The translations under genes were made by a program, and so were the position numbers. From Gallionellaceae bacterium (lineage in GTDB: Bacteria > Pseudomonadota > Gammaproteobacteria > Burkholderiales > Gallionellaceae), in assembly GCA_006218055.1 (NCBI GenBank), contig VBWD01000015.1, positions 9,235-42,521 on the forward strand: 33,287 nucleotides of DNA, read 5' to 3'. The stretch's first letter is position 1; each line of letters opens with the position of its first letter. Shown here in pieces: positions 30,580 through 33,287 of this stretch. The notes under the pieces are model-generated. The model was given only the letters and a program-made list of their open reading frames with translations. It searched no databases and had not been told where the DNA came from.

Positions 30580-31833
30580 TCAACCGAACTTCGCCGACAC
30601 GATGCCCTTGTCGTGCAATATGTTCTCGGCGATGGGGCCGGAGCGGCGTGTCTGTTTCTCACGCTCCAGTTGTTTGTTGACAGCATCCCAATCAAGATCG
30701 ACGAAGGTGACGGGTTCGAGCTCTTCCTTCTCGGCCTGGCGGAACAGTTTGTGCAGCGATGACTTGGGGATCGCGCGTCCACCCAACCCGGCGATAGCGG
30801 TGAAGCCCTTTAGCCCCGTCCCGCTAACGGCCATACGCACATTGGTGGCGACGATGCCGCCCATACCGACGGCGAGACTCTTTTCCAGCACGATGAATCG
30901 CCTGCTCTTGATAAGCGCAGCACGCACCAGCTCCAGCGGGAACGGACGGAAACTGATGATGCCGAGTACGCCGATCTTGTGTCCCTCGGCGCGCATCTCA
31001 TCCACCACATCTTTGATGGTACCGAGTACCGAGCCCATCGCGATGACCACCGTTTCGGCATCTTCGATATGGTAAGTGCGAATCAGTCCGCCACTGTCAC
31101 GCCCAAATATCTGCTTGAACTCATCGGCCAGTTGCGGGATGCGTTCCAGTGCCTGCATCTGCTTGGCATGCGCGAGGTACTTCACTTCCATGAACGCTTC
31201 CGGCCCGACCATCGCGCCGATGGAGATCGGCTCTGCCGGATCGAGCACCTGACGCGGCTCGAACGGTGGCAGATAGGCATCGACCTGTTCTTGTGACGGG
31301 ATGTCCACGCGCTCGAAGGCGTGCGTGAGGATGAATCCATCCATACACACCATGATGGGCATGGAGAGCTCTTCGGCCAATCGGAACGCTTGGATGTGCA
31401 GATCGACCGCTTCCTGATTGGTCTCGGCGAACAACTGCATCCAACCGGAGTCACGTTGCGAAAGCGAATCGGAGTGGTCGTTCCAGATATTGATCGGCGC
31501 GCCGATGGCACGATTGGCGACTGTCATCACGATGGGCAGTCCCAGCCCAGCCGCGTTGTAGACCGCCTCCACCATGAACAGCAGCCCTTGCGAGGCAGTC
31601 GCCGTATAGGAACGCGCCCCCGCTGCCGATGAGCCGATGGCGACTGACATCGCGGCGAACTCACTCTCTACATTGATGAACTCGCATGGAGTCAATTCGC
31701 CCGCTTTCACCATCTCGCCCAAGGCTTCGACGATGTGCGTTTGCGGCGAGATGGGGTAGGCACAGATCACTTCGGGACGGCACAGCGCGATCGCCTCGGC
31801 CACGGCTTTAGAACCTTCGGTCTGCTTAAGCAT
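30580..31833 (-). CDS. porA: 2-oxoacid:acceptor oxidoreductase alpha subunit (PorA-like)
   Basis: 417 residues. It has the pyrimidine-binding domain of ferredoxin-type oxidoreductases (EVICAYPISPQTHIVEALGE, INVESEFAAMSVAIGSSAAG, TATASQGLLFMVEAVYNAAG, SQRDSGWMQLFAETNQEAVD) and the C-terminal transketolase-like domain (IAMGSVLGTIKDVVDEMRAE, GIISFRPFPLELV). The length and the GltD-like partner recall PadG of the NADH-linked phenylglyoxylate dehydrogenase as well as PorA. It overlaps the gamma gene by 8 bases, so subunits are translated together. Confidence 0.9.
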   Translation of the reverse strand: MLKQTEGSKAVAEAIALCRPEVICAYPISPQTHIVEALGEMVKAGELTPCEFINVESEFAAMSVAIGSSAAGARSYTATASQGLLFMVEAVYNAAGLGLPIVMTVANRAIGAPINIWNDHSDSLSQRDSGWMQLFAETNQEAVDLHIQAFRLAEELSMPIMVCMDGFILTHAFERVDIPSQEQVDAYLPPFEPRQVLDPAEPISIGAMVGPEAFMEVKYLAHAKQMQALERIPQLADEFKQIFGRDSGGLIRTYHIEDAETVVIAMGSVLGTIKDVVDEMRAEGHKIGVLGIISFRPFPLELVRAALIKSRRFIVLEKSLAVGMGGIVATNVRMAVSGTGLKGFTAIAGLGGRAIPKSSLHKLFRQAEKEELEPVTFVDLDWDAVNKQLEREKQTRRSGPIAENILHDKGIVSAKFG

Positions 31834-32407
31834 GGCTATGCTCCTTCATTTGTTCTTTCACCAGCGCGTAGGCTTCCGTCGCGGCCGCAATGTTGCCCTC
31901 TGCTACCTTGCCGGAGAACTTCTCGTTGATGGCCTTGATGACGGATTCGAGCTGGATCATGTCTGACAGTGCGGCGAAGCCCGCGATCAGTGGCACGTTA
32001 GGAATAGGACGGCCGACATGCTTGAGCCCCAACTGGGTCGCCGGCAAAGTACACAGACGTTTGTGATCTCGTTCCTTGACGAAATCACCCAGCCCTATGG
32101 TTTCGAAGGTGTGGTGTGTGTTGAGCAACACGTAGCCATCCGGCTTCAGTCCGGCGAACACGTCGATCTGATGCAACAATGTGGGATCCTGGATGATGAG
32201 CGCATCCGGCTCCATGATGGGTTCGCGCAGGCGTATCTCCTTGTCATCGATGCGGCAGAACGCCACCACCGGTGCACCTGTACGTTCCGAGCCGAAACTG
32301 GGAAAAGCCTGGGCGTGGCGCCCTTCCTCGAAAGCGGCGACGGAAAGCATCTCCGTTGCCGTCACCACGCCTTGGCCGCCTCTACCGTGTATTCGAATCT
32401 GGAACAT
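31826..32407 (-). CDS. porG: 2-oxoacid:acceptor oxidoreductase gamma subunit (PorG-like)
   Basis: 193 residues. The start FQIRIHGRGGQGVVTATEML and AFPSFGSERTGAPVVAFCRI are the gamma-subunit signature of pyruvate/ketoisovalerate-type oxidoreductases (the CoA-binding side). The rest is a regular gamma domain (ALIIQDPTLLHQIDVFAGLK). It overlaps the preceding hydrogenase-protease gene by 26 bases and the alpha gene by 8 bases. GGAGGCAGAG sits just ahead of ATG 32407. Confidence 0.9.
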   Translation of the reverse strand: MFQIRIHGRGGQGVVTATEMLSVAAFEEGRHAQAFPSFGSERTGAPVVAFCRIDDKEIRLREPIMEPDALIIQDPTLLHQIDVFAGLKPDGYVLLNTHHTFETIGLGDFVKERDHKRLCTLPATQLGLKHVGRPIPNVPLIAGFAALSDMIQLESVIKAINEKFSGKVAEGNIAAATEAYALVKEQMKEHSHA

Positions 32408-32891
32408 CTCTGCCTCCTGATGATGTTTTGTTTTTAATCAACCATTCCTTAACGATGACCGACGCGACTTCAAGATTAGCTGAAGCCTCATCACTCAAGT
32501 CATCTCCCAACTCAAAACCATATCCCCGGATGCGCATCAGATAGCTACTAGGAGCCTCTGCACCATACACCTGCTGATAGGTATGCAACAGTGCGAAAGG
32601 CGTCATAGCGTGGCTGGTGTAGCTGTTGTCTTGAGCTGCCGAGATCTCAGCGAAATGTAACGGTGCGTCACACGAGACATCGGCATCGAGGAACAATATC
32701 TTCCGCCGCCCGACCAGATCGGTCACGTGCTCTACCTGTAGTTGGAAATCCTCGATGAACTCGAAGTCGGGATGGTCGAACTCCGCTTGCACGCTGCGCG
32801 ACAACAAAGGAGCCAGAGCATCATCTCCGCGAGATTCGTTCCCGATGGCGATGACTAGGATCGGAGGAGTCATGATGTTTAAGTTGTTCAT
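32382..32891 (-). CDS. [NiFe]-hydrogenase maturation protease (HoxW/HycI-like)
   Basis: 169 residues; alternative start ATG 32873 (MTPPILVIAIGN). Motifs of the HybD/HycI peptidase family are present: IGNESRGDDALAP (acidic nickel ligand in the GDD), LFLDADVS (Asp), and SHAMTPFALL (His). EDFQLQVEHVTDLVG recalls proteases of cytoplasmic bidirectional (Hox-type) hydrogenases, though this subgroup assignment is tentative. The enzyme trims the C-terminus of the large subunit after nickel insertion. No hydrogenase large subunit lies in the window; it may be to the right. The gene overlaps porG by 26 bases, tying hydrogenase maturation to the oxidoreductase operon. Confidence 0.85.
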   Translation of the reverse strand: MNNLNIMTPPILVIAIGNESRGDDALAPLLSRSVQAEFDHPDFEFIEDFQLQVEHVTDLVGRRKILFLDADVSCDAPLHFAEISAAQDNSYTSHAMTPFALLHTYQQVYGAEAPSSYLMRIRGYGFELGDDLSDEASANLEVASVIVKEWLIKNKTSSGGRDVPDSNTR

Positions 32892-32902
32892 AATGGGAAG
32901 AG

Positions 32903-33259
32903 TTAGGGCAGAAGCTCCAATTCATCTGCAATCTCAGACATAACACCCTCGATATTACTCAGCACATCATTGTTCCAAAAGCGCAGCACCCGCCAGCCAT
33001 GTGCTTGCAATACAACCGTTCTTTGATTGTCATAAGCGGCCTGCTCTTGATGTTGTCCACCATCTAGTTCAATCACAACCTTCTGCTCTACACATACAAA
33101 ATCTGCAATGTATCCTTCGATGGGATGCTGGCGGCGAAAGCGATGTCCGTTTAGTTGCTTGTAACGGAGTCGTTGCCATAAAAAGTTTTCAGCATCCGTC
33201 ATGTTGCTTCGCAACGATCTTGCTCTGGAGGTTGTCACTTTTGGGATTCGTGTTGTCAT
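32903..33259 (-). CDS. DUF559 endonuclease-like protein (Vsr-related fold)
   Basis: 118 residues. The DUF559 pattern is clear: SLRSNMTDAENFLWQRLRYK, GHRFRRQHPIEGYIADFVC, the catalytic-type VVIELDGGQHQEQAAYDNQR, and GWRVLRFWNNDVLSNIEG. The family shares the PD-(D/E)XK/Vsr-like nuclease fold; its biological role is poorly defined. A stop codon (TGA) directly precedes ATG 33259. Seven bases further upstream begins a palindromic repeat whose GGGGGTAGA tail could serve as ribosome-binding sequence. It lies between the hydrogenase protease gene and whatever is to the right, and looks like a small insertion into the operon. Confidence 0.9.
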   Translation of the reverse strand: MTTRIPKVTTSRARSLRSNMTDAENFLWQRLRYKQLNGHRFRRQHPIEGYIADFVCVEQKVVIELDGGQHQEQAAYDNQRTVVLQAHGWRVLRFWNNDVLSNIEGVMSEIADELELLP

Positions 33260-33265
33260 TCAGCG

Positions 33266-33287
33266 TCTACCCCCATCCCAACCTTCC
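33266..33287. repeat. Family 1 palindromic repeat unit, cut by right edge
   Basis: The last 22 bases match the start of unit 2 of the repeat at 1131-1234 at 20 of 22 positions (TCTACCCCCATCC then AACCTTCC instead of TAGCCTTCC). The stem-loop itself would lie beyond the window edge. Confidence 0.75.

Overview
The window looks like a chromosomal segment of a betaproteobacterium, most plausibly a Gallionellaceae/Nitrosomonadales-type chemolithotroph. This is inferred, not proven. The signs are a hyp operon ordered A-B-F-C-D-E with a half-length HypF, PAS/GAF-rich HD-GYP proteins with a bacteriohemerythrin, a FimV-type polar protein, and GC-rich paired palindromic repeats. No rRNA, tRNA, CRISPR array or phage module is visible.

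Layout. (1) 1-3605, minus strand: the 5' part of a P-type cation ATPase cut by the left edge, a small DUF3820 gene, a paired palindromic repeat, and a tex gene split by a frameshift. (2) 3606-5631, minus strand: a small accessory cluster of a cNMP-binding/degenerate-GGDEF protein (frameshifted), DUF1653, and two tandem HigA-type antitoxins without a toxin (the second frameshifted at a C-run). (3) 5942-8461, plus strand: a J-domain protein followed by three tightly spaced proteins that I do not recognise. (4) 8559-10493: a FimV/HubP-like protein with a GspE/MshE-N-like tandem motif. (5) 10611-14296: divergent histone-deacetylase-family protein and Pat-type acyl-CoA-synthetase/GNAT protein acetyltransferase. 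(6) 14607-19529, minus strand: a signalling block with a GGDEF diguanylate cyclase, a membrane/coiled-coil protein, a PAS-GAF-HD-GYP phosphodiesterase and a bacteriohemerythrin. (7) 19951-27848, minus strand: an HD-GYP protein and then hypA, hypB (disrupted), hypF (half-length), a rhodanese-like lipoprotein, hypC, hypD and hypE. (8) 27940-32891, minus strand: a hydrogenase maturation protease, then gamma, alpha and beta subunits of a 2-oxoacid:acceptor oxidoreductase and a GltD-like flavoprotein with a fused ferredoxin domain. (9) 32903-33259: a DUF559 endonuclease-like gene whose upstream side abuts the same palindromic repeat family found near tex.

How it fits together. Regions 7 and 8 are collinear and closely packed. 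They suggest co-expression of [NiFe]-hydrogenase maturation with an NAD(P)H-linked 2-oxoacid oxidoreductase. The hydrogenase structural genes are not in the window and probably lie to the right. At least three enzymes for c-di-GMP turnover and one possible c-di-GMP-binding motif sit within 20 kb, one of them directly ahead of hypA.

Four genes (tex, higA-like 2, the cNMP/GGDEF gene and hypB) carry frame-breaking indels in otherwise conserved sequence. This clustering suggests either assembly errors or recent decay and should be checked against reads. The best candidates for something undescribed are the J-domain operon and the pairing of a DUF559 endonuclease gene with paired palindromic repeats, one of which has become part of the HypB C-terminus.
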